NCBI GenBank assembly: GCA_963580285.1
Contig: OY757017.1
Coordinates: 13,776,538-13,840,537, forward strand
DNA: 64,000 nucleotides
From: Lucinisca nassula
Lineage: Eukaryota; Mollusca; Bivalvia; Lucinida; Lucinidae
Direction: 5' to 3'
The position numbers and the translations under genes were made by a program. Shown here piece after piece: positions 21,177-31,955 of this stretch. Below the pieces are notes generated by a model. That model was not told the origin of the DNA. It made no database searches and saw only the letters and a program-made list of their open reading frames with translations. Position 1 is the first letter of the stretch. Each line of letters begins with the position of its first letter.

Positions 21177-21432
21177 TTTAGGGAAATGGGTACACCTTCA
21201 GGGGAGGCAACTCCTTCAAAAGTATTTTTGTCTCCCATACCAATAGCGGTCAACTCTTAAAGGAAAGAATGTGCTCCTCTCAACTCTCCTGAGGAACCAT
21301 TTTTTCCTTTGATATATAGTAGACCGCTTTTTCCGTTGGACAGAGCTTATAGAAAAGCGAACAGGAAGTCCCGAAAGTTGTCTCCCTTTGAAAACTGGCG
21401 GACCAATCTGCCAGGTGTTCCCTTTCCCCTTA
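21177..21432 (+). mobile_element. MITE K copy, near full length
   Basis: Left ggaaatgggtacacctt, right ggtgttccctttcccctta, with gcgaacaggaagtcccgaaa and caactcttaaaggaaagaat inside. Confidence 0.75.
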
Positions 21433-21582
21433 ACATATTGATGTTTTGTTCCGCCATGTGAAAAGCCATGTAATACAGAGGAATTCCAATGGCTAACTAT
21501 AGGAATGAATTTCATTTTTTTTTGTGTGAATTTTATCGATATGTAAACTCACAGTGACCTTCGTTTTCTTCAAATTCCGCAG

Positions 21583-21990
21583 TGAAAACAATGATCCCGA
21601 AGGACTAGAAAATATGTTTGTTTGTTTGAGTTGAGGTTTTACGTCCCCGTCAACACTATTAAGGTCATTTTGGAGACGTTGTTCCACCGCCCATAGAAAC
21701 CGCTAGGGTTTAAGGAGCGGTCCGACTCGCATCACTTTTCCTGGGCAGGCTTACATCATAGCGCAGTTTATATTTTCTTCTTGTCCTTTGGGATCATTGA
21801 TTCCATTGTGGAATTTTGAAAATACTTGAGGGTCACTGATGAGGCCTGATTGGCCGAAACTAGCTAGTCTGGCCCAGAAAACATGAACACTTCATATTTT
21901 CTAGTTCTGTGGTGCATTCCTTGCTTCCAAAGGCTAACCCTTTTATAGAACATATTAGACATAAGTACTCAAGTACAGGGAGAATTTTAA
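21583..21990 (-). repeat. Repeat family F, inverted copy with SINE-A at its end
   Basis: Main part 21765-21985 on the minus strand. A short inverted piece (aatgatcccgaaggactag) lies at 21590-21612, on the other side of the SINE-A fragment, so the F end is mirrored around the SINE. Confidence 0.55.
21615..21764 (-). mobile_element. SINE-A copy A5, deleted and truncated
   Basis: tgtttgtttgagttgaggtt and gtcattttggagacgttg are the tail end; a middle segment and the head are missing. Confidence 0.65.
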
Positions 21991-22121
21991 CGGCCGCCAC
22001 ACCATAAAACCTATATTAAGACCTCTGCGACCTGAAAAGACTCCGACCAACCTGCGCTACCACCAGTAGCTTACTCATTTTCGGTTTGCCATGATGCTGC
22101 AGGAGGGACCGGTGATCAGGC

Positions 22122-22410
22122 GGTCGTCGGATGCGCGTCTGAGTGGTGATCAGGCGGTCGGTTCGATACCTGCCGGATGGGCAACTTCCTTTCTTGCAGA
22201 TGGATTATGAAGCCTTTTCTACAACTATTCCCTCCCTTCTGCTTATTCATGGAGGGCAGTTGTCAGTTTCTGGTGGAAGGCTGCGCACTGTTCTGGTAAG
22301 CCGCTTATGTATCAGCCTGCCCAGCAAAAGTGTGTGTTTAGGTAAACTGGCCGGCTCGATATAACCTAAATAGAGTTGACTGGGGCGTTACGCTCCAAAC
22401 AAACAAACGA
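22122..22410 (+). mobile_element. SINE-D copy D2
   Basis: Starts inside the tRNA-like head (tcggatgcgcgtctgagtgg), B box ggttcgatacctgcc, tail gagttgactggggcgttac with caaacaaacaaac. Confidence 0.7.
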
Positions 22411-22649
22411 TCAAAAGCTACGTAGTGATCATGCGATCAGCGAAGACCCTCTGATCACTCTGATCAGAGTATTCGCTTGTCGCACAAGTTTTATTGTATA
22501 TTTCGCCATGCGCTGGCTTGTATATTATATATTCATACATACACATGAATATATACCAGATAATAACTTGGCATTTGCATGATCAGCATCACAAATACTT
22601 GCATCAGTATTCCAGCCAGTCAGTGAGAAAAAGAACCTTAACAATCTCC
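22411..22649. other. Intergenic, no feature
   Basis: Contains short palindromic tgatcagagt-type phrases; no gene. Confidence 0.4.
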
Positions 22650-22945
22650 AAACTGGAACCTCCGAATCTTATGGTGATTAAGAGCGCTGAATCTTAATCA
22701 TTTGGGTCTCCCACCGTTGTTGTTCGCGCCTCGCTCGGGCCACATGTGAGACGCCAAGATCTGCAACGGGAGGTCAGGTAATACTTCCCCAGGTGCATGT
22801 ACTCCAGTTTTCACCCACCTCTGATTAATAATCTGCTCGAGATAAGCAAGTAAAAGGGCAGTGAAACCAAAGCCCCCCACCCCAAACAACAACAACAAAA
22901 AAAACAAAAAAAACAGAAAAACAAACAAACAAAAAAAAAAATGTT
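22650..22945 (+). mobile_element. SINE-B copy B5
   Basis: Degenerate head (ggtgattaagagcgctgaat), B box cgcgcctcgctcgggcc, body, then an A-rich tail of caacaacaaaaaaaac type. Confidence 0.7.
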
Positions 22946-22946
22946 A

Positions 22947-23010
22947 GACTTTGTTTGTTTGGAGTTTATCGGGCAATCAACACTATTTAGGTCATAAACA
23001 CGCGTTTCCT
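22947..23010 (-). repeat. SINE tail fragment
   Basis: tttgtttgtttggagtttat, caatcaacactatttaggtc: 3' end of a SINE-A or SINE-D copy on the minus strand. Confidence 0.45.
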
Positions 23011-23018
23011 GGACAAGT

Positions 23019-23112
23019 TGGGCATGTGTGTGTATGAGTTTTATGTGCCACCAACAACTAAGTTCATATTGAGACTTGACACATCGGAAAGTCTGGTGAA
23101 GCCCGGATTCGA
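23019..23112 (-). mobile_element. SINE-E copy E5, partial
   Basis: Minus-strand body of SINE-E (gtgccaccaacaactaagtt and gaaagtctggtgaagcccgg). Confidence 0.5.
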
Positions 23113-23331
23113 AATGTTTCATATGTTTATTCCCTTATTTCTGTTACAAACCTTATAGAGGTTGTTCTGACAATTATACTTGCACAATATAGTTTCAAGC
23201 AAAAATATGGGAAACAGTGCATGCCTTGGAAATCTCAACTTTATCCCTCATAACATGGTTTCTCCATATAAAAATGAAATTTTCTTGGGTATACATTACA
23301 TAGAATTTTTGAAGTTATTGTACGTTCAAAT

Positions 23332-23514
23332 ACATTAAAATTCCGCTATTACATGTAAGATCACCTAAAATTAAGACTAAATCTGCTTTTAAAAGCTTAT
23401 TGAGAAGGTTTCAGCTATTCTTTCTTTGTGTTTTCTACACCCATTGTGTCCTAGTGACTGACCACCTTTGGGACTGTTCAAAAGGTGGTCTTAATATAGG
23501 AATTTTACTGTATA
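23332..23514 (-). mobile_element. MITE G copy G4
   Basis: Left attaaaattccgctatta, right ggtcttaatataggaatttt then actgta. Reverse orientation relative to G3. Confidence 0.7.
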
Positions 23515-23559
23515 GTGTAGGTGGAGGAACATTCGGGTGGCGCTTTAGTATAATGATAC

Positions 23560-23780
23560 ACAACGCGTACACAACGCTGTCTCAATGTTGAAATAACAAC
23601 TTTTATTACAATGTTGAGTCAACGTTGAAAGGACCTTCCCCTCAGGCACATGGCGTAATTGTGACGTCACATCAACGTCGGTGCAACGTCATAACGTTCA
23701 TGCAACGCCACATCTACGTCGGTGCAACGTCGTGACGTTGCATCGACGCTCATTTGACGTTGCCCTAGCGACCTGTGCCT
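23560..23780. repeat. AACGTTG / CAACGTC-rich repeat
   Basis: Motifs caacgtcggtgcaacgtc and tgttgagtcaacgttg recur in both orientations. Probably a small foldback element or minisatellite; ends not resolved. Confidence 0.5.
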
Positions 23781-24010
23781 GCTTGGTTATGGCTTCTTCA
23801 TTTTCCTATGTTCTCAAGTTTCTGCAAGACAACCATTTGTTATCATAGATCATTTAGAAGGAGACATACAACTTATATTTATGGACCCGGGAGATGTTTT
23901 AAACTGCGAGTTCTGGAAAGGAATTGATGAAATTATGTCTCATTTTATTTTTATTTATTTATCTATTAATTCATTTATTTTTTAGAAGAAACCAGTTAGT
24001 CAGGCGAATG
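23781..24010. other. Intergenic, no feature
   Basis: AT-rich, with a tttatt run near 23945. Confidence 0.4.
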
Positions 24011-24195
24011 GGCCTCCGTGGCCGCTGACTCTTAATATTTAGGTATTCGCGCCTCAGTCGGGCACCATGTGCAACGCCAAGTTCTGCAACGGAAAGTCAG
24101 CCTACGGTGGTTATTCTCTAGGTACTCCAGTTTTCGCCCTTCTTTGATTAACGATCGGCTCAAAATAAGTGAAATAATGTTTAGAGGGCCACAAA

Positions 24196-24198
<3 letters not shown>
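24011..24198 (+). mobile_element. SINE-B copy B6
   Basis: Begins ggcctccgtggccgctgact; a deletion removes part of the A-box region. B-box region cgcgcctcagtcgggca, body to gagggccacaaaag, then an A-rich tail. Confidence 0.7.
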
Positions 24199-24226
<28 letters not shown>

Positions 24227-24229
24227 AAT

Positions 24230-24978
24230 AGGCGAACAGCAAAGGCTTTGGTGAGCCTGCGCAGACTCGCCAGAGCGTTTGTTGTTCGCATGCATGCATA
24301 GGAGATTTTAGACATGCGTCTGGCCTCCTTAGTTTTCTGCGCACGCGTATTTGAAGAATGCAGTTCTGAGAATGCCATGTCTTTTTATTCCCATGTGTCG
24401 GCTCATTTGTTATCTTTCTTTTGACGCGTCTTACATGTACCTATTGTGCTCTGCCTGGAATTATATTCTGATATCAGCAAATATTGATAGACTGTTTATT
24501 GGACTATAAACTGTGTTTTTATTGGAATATAATGGCGTATCATCATCATCATAATCATCAAAGCCATAATCACCATAGCAGGTAAGAAGCATCTGGTTAA
24601 CTAACTGTAAAAACAAGGGTTTAGTTGTTCCAAACTATATTTTATATAGGGACGATCGGAAAAGGAACTCTTCGGTTAAAAGAAACCATAAACAGTAATC
24701 TACCGCCAAATAATGGAGGTACTAGCCGCTGTCTTTGTCATTAACAGCTTTTCAACTTCCGGTTAAAATGACTCCATAATCCGAATTTTCCCTGGAAACT
24801 CAACTGAACCACTTCTGGTGCAGTTTATGTTCTACAACAGAATGTGATTGTTTATTAATTATCTCCGCTTGTTTTTGAGATTTTTCATCGAAATGTAATT
24901 AAATCATAACGACAAAAACCGAAGCATGTACCTCCGAAAAAAAAAATGGGGGCCGCTGAGTCTCCATGTGTACATGTA
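24230..24978. other. Intergenic; possible old MITE I relative at 24235-24345
   Basis: ggtgagcctgcgcagactcg resembles the interior of MITE I at 32.3 kb. The rest is AT-rich with a tcatcatcatcataatc run near 24545. No gene. Confidence 0.35.
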
Positions 24979-25432
24979 CGAGGGGAGTTCAATAAGTTCT
25001 AGAACTTGGGGTTTAACTCACATATTGAAAGATGGTTTCAGCATTATTTTTCAATATAATCCACCTTTACTTCAATGCATTTGGTCCACAGTCAATGCCT
25101 TTGAAATAAAAGTCGTCTATTTGGTCCTCAAACCAAGCGTCTGTAGCAGCTTTGAGCTCATAAATGTCCCGAAATTTCGTTCCATGCAAGTGGGACTTCA
25201 CATTTCAAAACAGATAATAGTCACTTGGGGCCAGGTCGGGACTGTATGGCGGGTGATTTAACTGCTTGAACTTGCACTCGCGAATAGCCGCTTGTGCAAT
25301 TCCGGACTTATGCACATGGGCATTATTATGCAAAAAAAAAAAAGGACACCAGCAGCTAGCTTTCCCATTCGTTTTTCTTTAATGTTAATGACATTGGCAA
25401 AGTATTCTGTAATTGTAGTACCAGCAGGCTTG

Positions 25433-25739
25433 GGCCGGCCTATGTAGCTCAGTCGGATGTGCGTCTGACTGGTGATCAGGAGGATGCGTGTTCGATACCT
25501 GCGGGGTCGACAACATTCTTTCGTGGAGATTGACCATGAAATCTTTTCTACGGTCATTATCTCCCTTCCGCCGTTTCAAGAAAGGCAGTTGTCAGTTTCT
25601 GGCGAAAGAATGTGCACTGTAATGGCTAACCGCTGACGTGTAAGCCTGTCCAGGAAAAGTGTGGATAGCCCGGGTAAACTGACCGGCTCAAACATAACCT
25701 AAAATAGTGTTGACTGGGCCGTTAAACTCTTACACAAAA
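25433..25739 (+). mobile_element. SINE-D copy D3 inside mariner M1
   Basis: Full copy: head ggccggcctatgtagctcag, B box gtgttcgatacctgc, tail agtgttgactgggccgttaa. Flanked by ACCAGCAGGCTTG on both sides (25420-25432 and 25740-25752), a 13-bp target-site duplication. Confidence 0.9.
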
Positions 25740-26224
25740 ACCAGCAGGCTTGTAATCTATCAATATAATCCCTTTGGAGTCCCAAAACAACGTGGCCATT
25801 ACATGACGGCTGATGGTTGGGTACGAAATTTCTTACGTGGGGTGAGCCAAGGTGCTTCCATTGCATAGACTCCGTTTCAAAATCTGGGTCCCAGTGGTCT
25901 CGCCCACGTTTCAATTCTGCTGACGACTTTGCCACTGTGAAACCCTTTGGGCTACTATCACCATTTCTTTGACCTTTGCACCCTCCTTAGTGAGGCACTT
26001 TATGACTGCTATGAACTTAATATTCTGCCTTTCCATTTTTAGTCGGTGAAATCACTTTCGTTGTTTCGCAGACTTAAGTTGTCATACGATGCCGTTCCAT
26101 TCAAGTCGTATTTTTCTTCCGTATTGCGCACGCACTTCTTCCGGCTAGTTACTAGTTTATTCATGAGTCATCAACAGATGATGCCTTGACAACCCAGGTT
26201 GCCAACTGAGATGTGTAGGCATCT

Positions 26225-26372
26225 AGATGGGTGGGGACGAATATATAGAAAAGCGGCGATGTACAGGGGGTATACTTTATTTTTCTTATTCCTGCTTAAA
26301 GCATGTACTGCGGGTACATGTACTCTTTGAGGCCGTACCAATTAGGCGATTCTAAGGAGCACCTGCAATCCG
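26225..26372 (-). mobile_element. Degenerate MITE P copy
   Basis: agggggtatactttattttt, cttattcctgcttaaagc and the arm ttaggcgattctaaggagca identify a decayed P element within mariner M1. Confidence 0.5.
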
Positions 26373-26482
26373 TGTGTGTTTGAATTTTAGGTCCCATCAA
26401 CAGCTAAGGTTATACGGTGATGGGACCTCGGTTTGAAGACTCAGATAAAAGCCTGGAGAAACCCGGGATTGAACACTCGACC
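26373..26482 (-). mobile_element. SINE-E copy E4, partial
   Basis: Minus-strand SINE-E: aggtcccatcaacagctaag, tgggacctcggtttgaagac, gagaaacccgggattgaa. Confidence 0.65.
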
Positions 26483-26654
26483 CCAGGTTTAAACCACAGA
26501 TGTTTCAACAAGAGGAATTATTACAACTGCCTCTGTAAATTTCACCGACTTTGAGGGCTTACAGCCCGGTATAGGTTTTCAAACAACAAGTAAGAGCAAA
26601 AATGTATGTGTTGACTGAACGGCTGTGATAATTCAACTGACAAAGGTTTACACA

Positions 26655-26720
26655 ACACAAATAATAATAACAATAATAACAATAATAATAATAATAATGA
26701 TGATGATAATAATAATAAAG
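26655..26720. repeat. AAT microsatellite
   Basis: Imperfect aataataacaataataat run with gatgat interruptions. Confidence 0.85.
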
Positions 26721-26889
26721 AAATCTTGAATTGTACAGAAAAATGCCGAGTTCTACGAACTTACTGAACTCCCCTCGTATATGACAATTATGCTAAATTT
26801 TTTTGGGAAAATGTGAGTAGCGTTTTTGTTTTCATTTGCAGAAAGCTACTCACATTTTTTCCAGCAAAAATACCAGAATATAATATGTT

Positions 26890-27141
26890 GCATCACGAAA
26901 ACACGCCTACATAATTTCGGCCCCCTTATATATTGCTAGACTGGGATTTACAGGAGTATACGTTGTACTTCTTATTTCTGCTTAAAAACACAGATCGTAT
27001 GTACTCGATACAACCGCCTTAACCACAATCTATGTTTTGAGCAGAAATATGAAACATATCAGGATTGTTTTATCTGAAAATGTTCTTTTTTTTTTGGTGA
27101 TACAATTCTCAATACTTGAAAAGACATGTTTTCGTAATATA
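26890..27141 (+). mobile_element. MITE P1 copy, shortened core
   Basis: Left catcacgaaaacacgcctac, right agacatgttttcgtaata. The core is reduced (cgatacaaccgccttaac), so the apex is lost. Confidence 0.7.
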
Positions 27142-27304
27142 CTTGCTAGAATAATTACATGTAACATTTTGGCCACTAACAAGCTCGTGAAGCTAGCGAT
27201 GTTTTTAGCAACTGGTCCCAGAACGGGACATTGGAAGAAGTCTGATTTTGCAAAAGTGCCAGCTATTCTCTCAAAAAATTCTAAGAACACCCTTTAATTT
27301 CCAG

Positions 27305-27607
27305 TTTTGTTTTGTTTGATTTGAGGTTTAACGTCCCCGTCACCACTGTAAAGGTCATTTTGGAGACGTTGCTTCCAATTTTGTGGGGCTTTTACCCGAC
27401 ATTGAAATGAAATGACATCTCAAGCCCTGCCGCCCATTGAAACCAATAGGGTTTATAAACGTGGACGGGCCGACTCGCACCACTTTGCCTGGGCAAGCTC
27501 AGATCCTCTAAGCGGTTTACCAGTACTGGTGTGCGGGTCGGTTGCAGCTCTGCGTGGAAGCATCATGCAGCCCATATATTTCTTCAAGCCTCGATGGGCG
27601 GGGGCGG
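27305..27607 (-). mobile_element. SINE-A copy A6, near full length
   Basis: Minus strand, complete from cccccgcccatcgaggc to the caaacaaaac tail. Confidence 0.85.
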
Positions 27608-27731
27608 TATTAATTTTCAGTACAAAATATGTTAAATAATGGCCATTCTCATTTGATATTTTCTTCAATGTTCAAAGACACGTGGAACAACAATGAATAG
27701 TATTTTTTCTTTTGATTTGCGATGTTTTTCA

Positions 27732-27870
27732 TCATGTTAACAAGTCCATGTAATAAACAGCATTAGAAAATTGGGGTTTACTCCAGACATACAGTATGGG
27801 TGTTCGTTATAGCCGCCGAAATGAAGTGGTTCTAAAGAGTACACACAATGTATGTTAAGAGCAGATACAA
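27732..27870 (-). mobile_element. MITE P2 copy, diverged
   Basis: catgttaacaagtccatgta, ttggggtttac and the core ttcgttatagccgccgaaat / gtggttctaaagagta. Confidence 0.5.
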
Positions 27871-28082
27871 GAAATAAGCGCATGTTTTCATCTGAAAACA
27901 AAAACACGGCTAGCTCTCGAGCCATGCCGGGCACCAGTATATATTACGGATATGTAATCTTATTGCACATTTCTGTTCCAAACATTTTAGGTGCTTCGGT
28001 GAGGCGTCTCTAATGATTAACCATAGTCTATGATTCACATGTAACCAGGAAAAATACTTAATATTGTTGACTTCCAAACACC

Positions 28083-28431
28083 AAATTTTCTCTTCAATGG
28101 CTCGAACACCTTTGGGACCTCGAAAATCTGTTCGAGACAGGGGTAGTTCGAGCCACTGAGGGTTACTGTCAGGAGGCATAACGAGATACTTTTAGACATC
28201 TGTTCGGTGTTCTATAAGGACAAATGTATGCTGTGTGTACTCATTAGAATCGCCTCATCGAGACGATTCTAATGAGTACACACAGCATACATTTGCAAGA
28301 TAGCAGACTAAAATCTCCTTAATTATTCCCCACTATTTCTTATGTAGAGGATTTCGCAAGGGGCTCACGAATGGGTTCGACACATCCATGGTAAACGAGC
28401 CTTCGGTGTTCGAGCCATCGAAGTTCTACTG
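28083..28431. mobile_element. MITE P3 copy 1
   Basis: Right end ttcgagccatcgaagttcta then ctg-TA; left end diverged around cttcaatggctcgaacacc. Central hairpin 28225-28291: gtactcattagaatcgcctc then atcgagacgattctaatgag. The P3 core matches the P1/P2 core but the ends do not. Confidence 0.75.
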
Positions 28432-28540
28432 TAAAGTGGAGTTTGTCTCAAAGAATAAATTTCTCTTCGTACGTTCGTATTGCAAGCAAGTCCTTTGTTA
28501 ACCGCTTGGTATATGTAACTGATAATGTTTCGTTAGAATG

Positions 28541-28549
28541 TGTGTGCGT

Positions 28550-28580
<31 letters not shown>

Positions 28581-28901
28581 AATTCGGGTTTAATGTCGCT
28601 TTCAACAATTTTTCAGTCATACCACGACGGTGTCTGGTTGCGACAGGGAGCTCAATGCTCACGTTTATAGTGCTGCCTCACTGAAGTATCATGTCCCAGA
28701 CACATTACATGATACCACACCCAGTCACATTATCCTGACACTGGATCGACCAGTCCTAGCTCTACCCTGTAAATCTGAGTGCCAAGCGAGGAGCAGCTAG
28801 TACCATTTTTAACGACTTTGGTATGTCGCGGCCCGGGATCGAACCCGAGACTTCCCGTTCCCCGGAGCGGACACTCTACCAACTGAGCTATCAGGGCCGG
28901 T
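28541..28901 (-). mobile_element. SINE-C copy C1, tRNA-like head
   Basis: Minus strand: head ggccctgatagctcagttgg, B box gggttcgatcccgg, tail ctttcaac ... gacattaaacccgaattc and a CA/TG microsatellite. Flanked by TTAGAATG on both sides (28533-28540 and 28902-28909). It reads like a tRNA but has the long SINE body and tail, so it is not a tRNA gene. Confidence 0.88.
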
Positions 28902-28949
28902 TTAGAATGGATGTAAAACTTAGTTTGTGCTGCCAACGTTAGGCGCATA

Positions 28950-29226
28950 GCATCACGAAAACACGCCTATATAAAACTGACCCCTCAAACCCCACTTTTA
29001 TATAGTAAAACTGGGGTTTGCAGCGTATACATTATTTGTCTTATTTCTGCTCAAAAACATAAATTGTGGGTACTCGTTAGAACCGCCTCGTCGAGTCGGT
29101 TCTAACGAGTATCCACAATCTATGTTTTGAGCAGAATTAAGAAAAATATCGAAATTTTTCATCGGGAAATTTTCATTTTTCTTTGGTAGTATTTACAATA
29201 TATTTGTATAGGCGTGTTTTCGTAAT
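28950..29226 (+). mobile_element. MITE P1 copy, full length
   Basis: catcacgaaaacacgcctat to tataggcgtgttttcgtaat, core ttagaaccgcctcgtcgagt with its complement. A direct 75-bp duplication (tcctttgttaaccgct...) lies on both sides of this MITE and SINE-C copy C1 (28491 and 29228). Confidence 0.85.
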
Positions 29227-29294
29227 CTCCTTTGTTAACCGCTAGGTATACATATGTTACTGATCATGTTTCGTTAGATTTGATGTAAAACTTA

Positions 29295-29375
29295 GTTTGT
29301 GGGTACTCTTAGAACTGCCCCAGTGAGGCGCATACAACAGGCATGCACAATCTATACAGATGCAAGAAAATGCCA
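29295..29375 (+). repeat. P-core remnant
   Basis: gtgggtactcttagaactgc and tgcacaatctatacaga keep the outer arms. Confidence 0.45.
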
Positions 29376-30060
29376 TTAATGTTTATTTGTCGAATCCTGT
29401 CCAATTAAACACAGCTGAATTCAATAATTACCAAGTTGAAAAAATATGTTTACTTGCCGAATTTGAAAAAAGGGCCAACATGTTAACAAGTCCGTGTATT
29501 GAATTCCCTGCGGCTCGGGCAGTCCATAGACATTGGTAGTGCCCACATTCTAGGTTACTTTTGTTAAATAGAAAATAATATTACGATGACGTTATCATAT
29601 ATGACGTCGCGTCTGAGAATGTAATAACGCCATGTAATAAATTCGATAATTCCCTAGTGGATAAAATGTGCATATGACATGTAGTTAGATACGCCCCGTA
29701 ACCTTACATGCGCGGCGTTATCACGTCGCGTTTTAATAATGGTAGAAGATTGACATTTTTTGTTAAACGGTTGTGAATAAAAGGCGTTTTACATGTAATG
29801 TCATTTAATAAAAAAATCTTGCATTCGTGTTCATGTATTATTGAATTTTATTAAACTCGTTGAGGGAAAGGCATAACATGCTCGGCAAAGCATCGCATTT
29901 TTTGCCTCTTCCTCAACTCGTTTAAAAAATCAATAATATATGGCCACTAATGTAAGTTCCTCTATGTTCATGTAGCAAATGGGTGTGTCATCGTAAGGGG
30001 AAAGGGAGATGAAACGCTTTAACAGGCTGCCCGCCCTTGGAGGTGTACCCGTTACATGTA
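29376..30060. other. Intergenic; hairpin at 29845-29935
   Basis: ttattaaactcgttgaggga pairs with its near complement cctcaactcgtttaaaaaat. Contains several gacgttatcatat / gacgtcgcg phrases. No gene. Confidence 0.4.
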
Positions 30061-30063
30061 CCA

Positions 30064-30342
30064 TCATCACGAAAACACGTCTATATAATTGTGACCCCCT
30101 TAAACCCCACTTTTATATGGTAAAACTGGGGTTTACAGGGGTGTACATTATTTTTCTTATTTCTGCTCAAAAACATAGATTGTGGGTACTCGTTACAACC
30201 GCCTCATCGAGGCGGTTCTAACGAGCTTCCACAATCTATGTTTTGAGCAGAAATAAGAAAAATATGGCAATTTGTCATCTCACAACTTTCATTTTTCGGC
30301 GGTAAAGTTTATCATGTATTTGTATAGGCGTGTTTCCGTAAT
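30064..30342 (+). mobile_element. MITE P1 copy, full length
   Basis: atcacgaaaacacgtctata to tataggcgtgtttccgtaat, with a clean core at about 30175-30245 in a hairpin of more than 50 bp per arm. Confidence 0.88.
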
Positions 30343-30718
30343 GTTAATGAAAAATGCCTTCAATAATCCTCTGTTAACGCTCAAACTGAGACTTATCAAT
30401 TCTAGAAAATCTGTTTTATCTCAGTCTTATCACTATCAGGTGAAAAAATCCTATTCTTGCATAAATATCTATGCGCATGGCTGTTTGAAGCCATTGTCAA
30501 ATGGACCGAAAGCCGAGCTCAAACAGCAAAAAACCATGTTCAAATCATGAAATTCGCGTGCTGTTTGAACATGGATTTTGAGCTTTTTATATCACAAGAC
30601 GGGCCTTGCTTTGTTTACGTTACGTTGAGCGACGTAACGTTATCGACCTGAACGTAGCGTTTTATGGTTCTATGATGAGTTCAGGGGGTTACTGCATGAT
30701 AACGTCATTGTAAACAAC
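30343..30718. other. Intergenic, GTTTGAACATGG inverted phrases
   Basis: caaacagc...ccatgttcaaatcatg and gctgtttgaacatgg near 30520-30575 are inverted; no gene. Also gttacgttgagcgacgtaac at 30618. Confidence 0.4.
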
Positions 30719-31257
30719 ATTCTGAACTGGCCGCCATTTTGGTTTGCATGTCGCATTTGAAGAGTTTTTATGGAATTTATATGGAGCTTTTGGGCATTTT
30801 CGTCAAGATTTGCTGTCGGATTCGTAAGTTATGCAAGAACAACGATCATCCATGGTTATTTCATTGCATTAACATTTGCCGGATCCCTCGGAAGATATTT
30901 AAACATTCGGCCTAGCGGCCTCATGTTCAAACAGCTTCCTCGGGACCTGGCAAATGATAATGCATGAAAAACCATGGTTGATCCCTATATTCTGATCTGG
31001 CCGCCAGTTCGGTTTGCCTGTCGCATTTGAAGAGTTTATATGGAGTTTATATGGAGCTTTTTGGACTTTTTGTCAAAAATTGCGGTCGGATTCCTAAGTT
31101 ATGCAAGAACAACGATCATCCATGGTTATTTCAGTGCATTAACATTTGACTTATCCCTCGGAAGATATTTGAACATTCGGCCTAGCGGCCTCATGTTCAA
31201 ACAGCTTCCTCGGGACCCGGCAAATATTAATGCATGAATGCGGTTGATCCCTATATT
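30719..31257 (+). repeat. 270-bp tandem duplication
   Basis: Two units, 30719-30988 and 30989-31257, with the same 65-codon frame (MEFIWSF...) in each. The frame has hydrophobic stretches but no known motif, and it ends within the unit; probably repeat, not gene. Both units end ttgatccctatatt. Confidence 0.75.
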
Positions 31258-31263
31258 AGATAG

Positions 31264-31640
31264 TGAAAACACGCCTATTCAAATCATTACGACAATACAC
31301 CATGCGACATAATTATGGCATTTTTCACCCCTCCATGACAAAATGGCTAGTTTTCTGGTGAAAATTCTTATTTATACTGCAAACATAGGTTGTGGGTGGT
31401 CGTTAGAACCGCCTCCCACAACCTATGCCTTGGAGCAGAAATAAGAAAAATAATGTGTACCCTCGTAAACCCATGTTTTCTCTATATAAAGTGTGGTTTA
31501 GTGGGTCTTCATTTCACGGACTTGTTAACGCGGTGACTTTGTAAATTTTACCGCGGAAAAAAAAAAAGTTGAAAAAATGAGATTTTTCTTATTTCTGCAC
31601 AAAACATAGATTGTGGGTACTCGTTACATTTGTACATATT
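31264..31640 (-). mobile_element. MITE P1 copy split by a P2 copy
   Basis: gtgaaaacacgcctattcaa (31266) continues at 31537 with actttgtaaattttaccgcg and runs to the core gtgggtactcgttaca, where the copy stops. The insert between is MITE P2. Confidence 0.7.
31284..31536 (+). mobile_element. MITE P2 nested in P1
   Basis: cattacgacaatacaccatg to cacggacttgttaacgcggt. Its core has lost the right apex arm: gaaccgcctcccacaaccta. Confidence 0.75.
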
Positions 31641-31710
31641 TGTGACATTTGTTTCCTATTTTTGCTGCAAACATAGATTATGAGTGCTCGTTATAATAGT
31701 CTCAATGGGT

Positions 31711-31955
31711 CTTAAGGGAAATGAAAACACCTGGTAGTTTTTCCCCCGCCATTTTTCAAAGGGAGTCAACTTTCGGAACTTCCTGTTCGCTTTTCAATAA
31801 ACCCTGTCCCACTGAAAAGGGTGTCTACTCTTAAAGGAAAGAATTTACTCCTCAGGAGCAAATTCTTTTCTTTAAGAGCTGACCCATATTGACATGGGAG
31901 ACAAAAGTACTTTTGCAGGAGTTGCCTCTCATGAAGGAGTTCCCATTCCCTTAAA
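31711..31955 (-). mobile_element. MITE K copy, near full length
   Basis: Left taagggaaatgaaaacacct, right aaggagttcccattccctta; inner hairpin aaagaatttactcctcagga / gcaaattcttttcttt. Confidence 0.75.

Larger units (their letters stand above)
24979..26777 (-). pseudogene. Mariner element M1, dead transposase
   Basis: Inverted ends CGAGGGGAGTTCAATAAG and (right, complement) CGAGGGGAGTTCAGTAAG, each next to TA. The minus strand encodes pieces of a mariner transposase (cut-and-paste DDE enzyme): SMQWKHLGSPHVR-type segment near 25860, then GKLAAGVLFF, HNNAHVHKSGIAQAAIREC and NHPPYSPDLAPSDYYLF at 25200-25340. The second catalytic Asp of the HDNAPVH motif is Asn here; the third (SPDLAPSDY) is kept. 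Frameshifts at an A run near 25335, a stop after YYLF and a SINE-D insertion destroy the gene. The N-terminal part is not recognisable; 26220-26720 holds P-like debris, SINE-E and an AAT microsatellite. Confidence 0.85.

Noticed and set aside
27412..27639. Frames beginning MTSQALPPIETNRV or similar (also 7815, 43194, 54459)
   Set aside because: The same peptide in many places is a reading of SINE-A.
30770..31237. Two related 65-codon membrane-like peptides
   Set aside because: Part of a 270-bp tandem duplication, no start context, no homology recognised.
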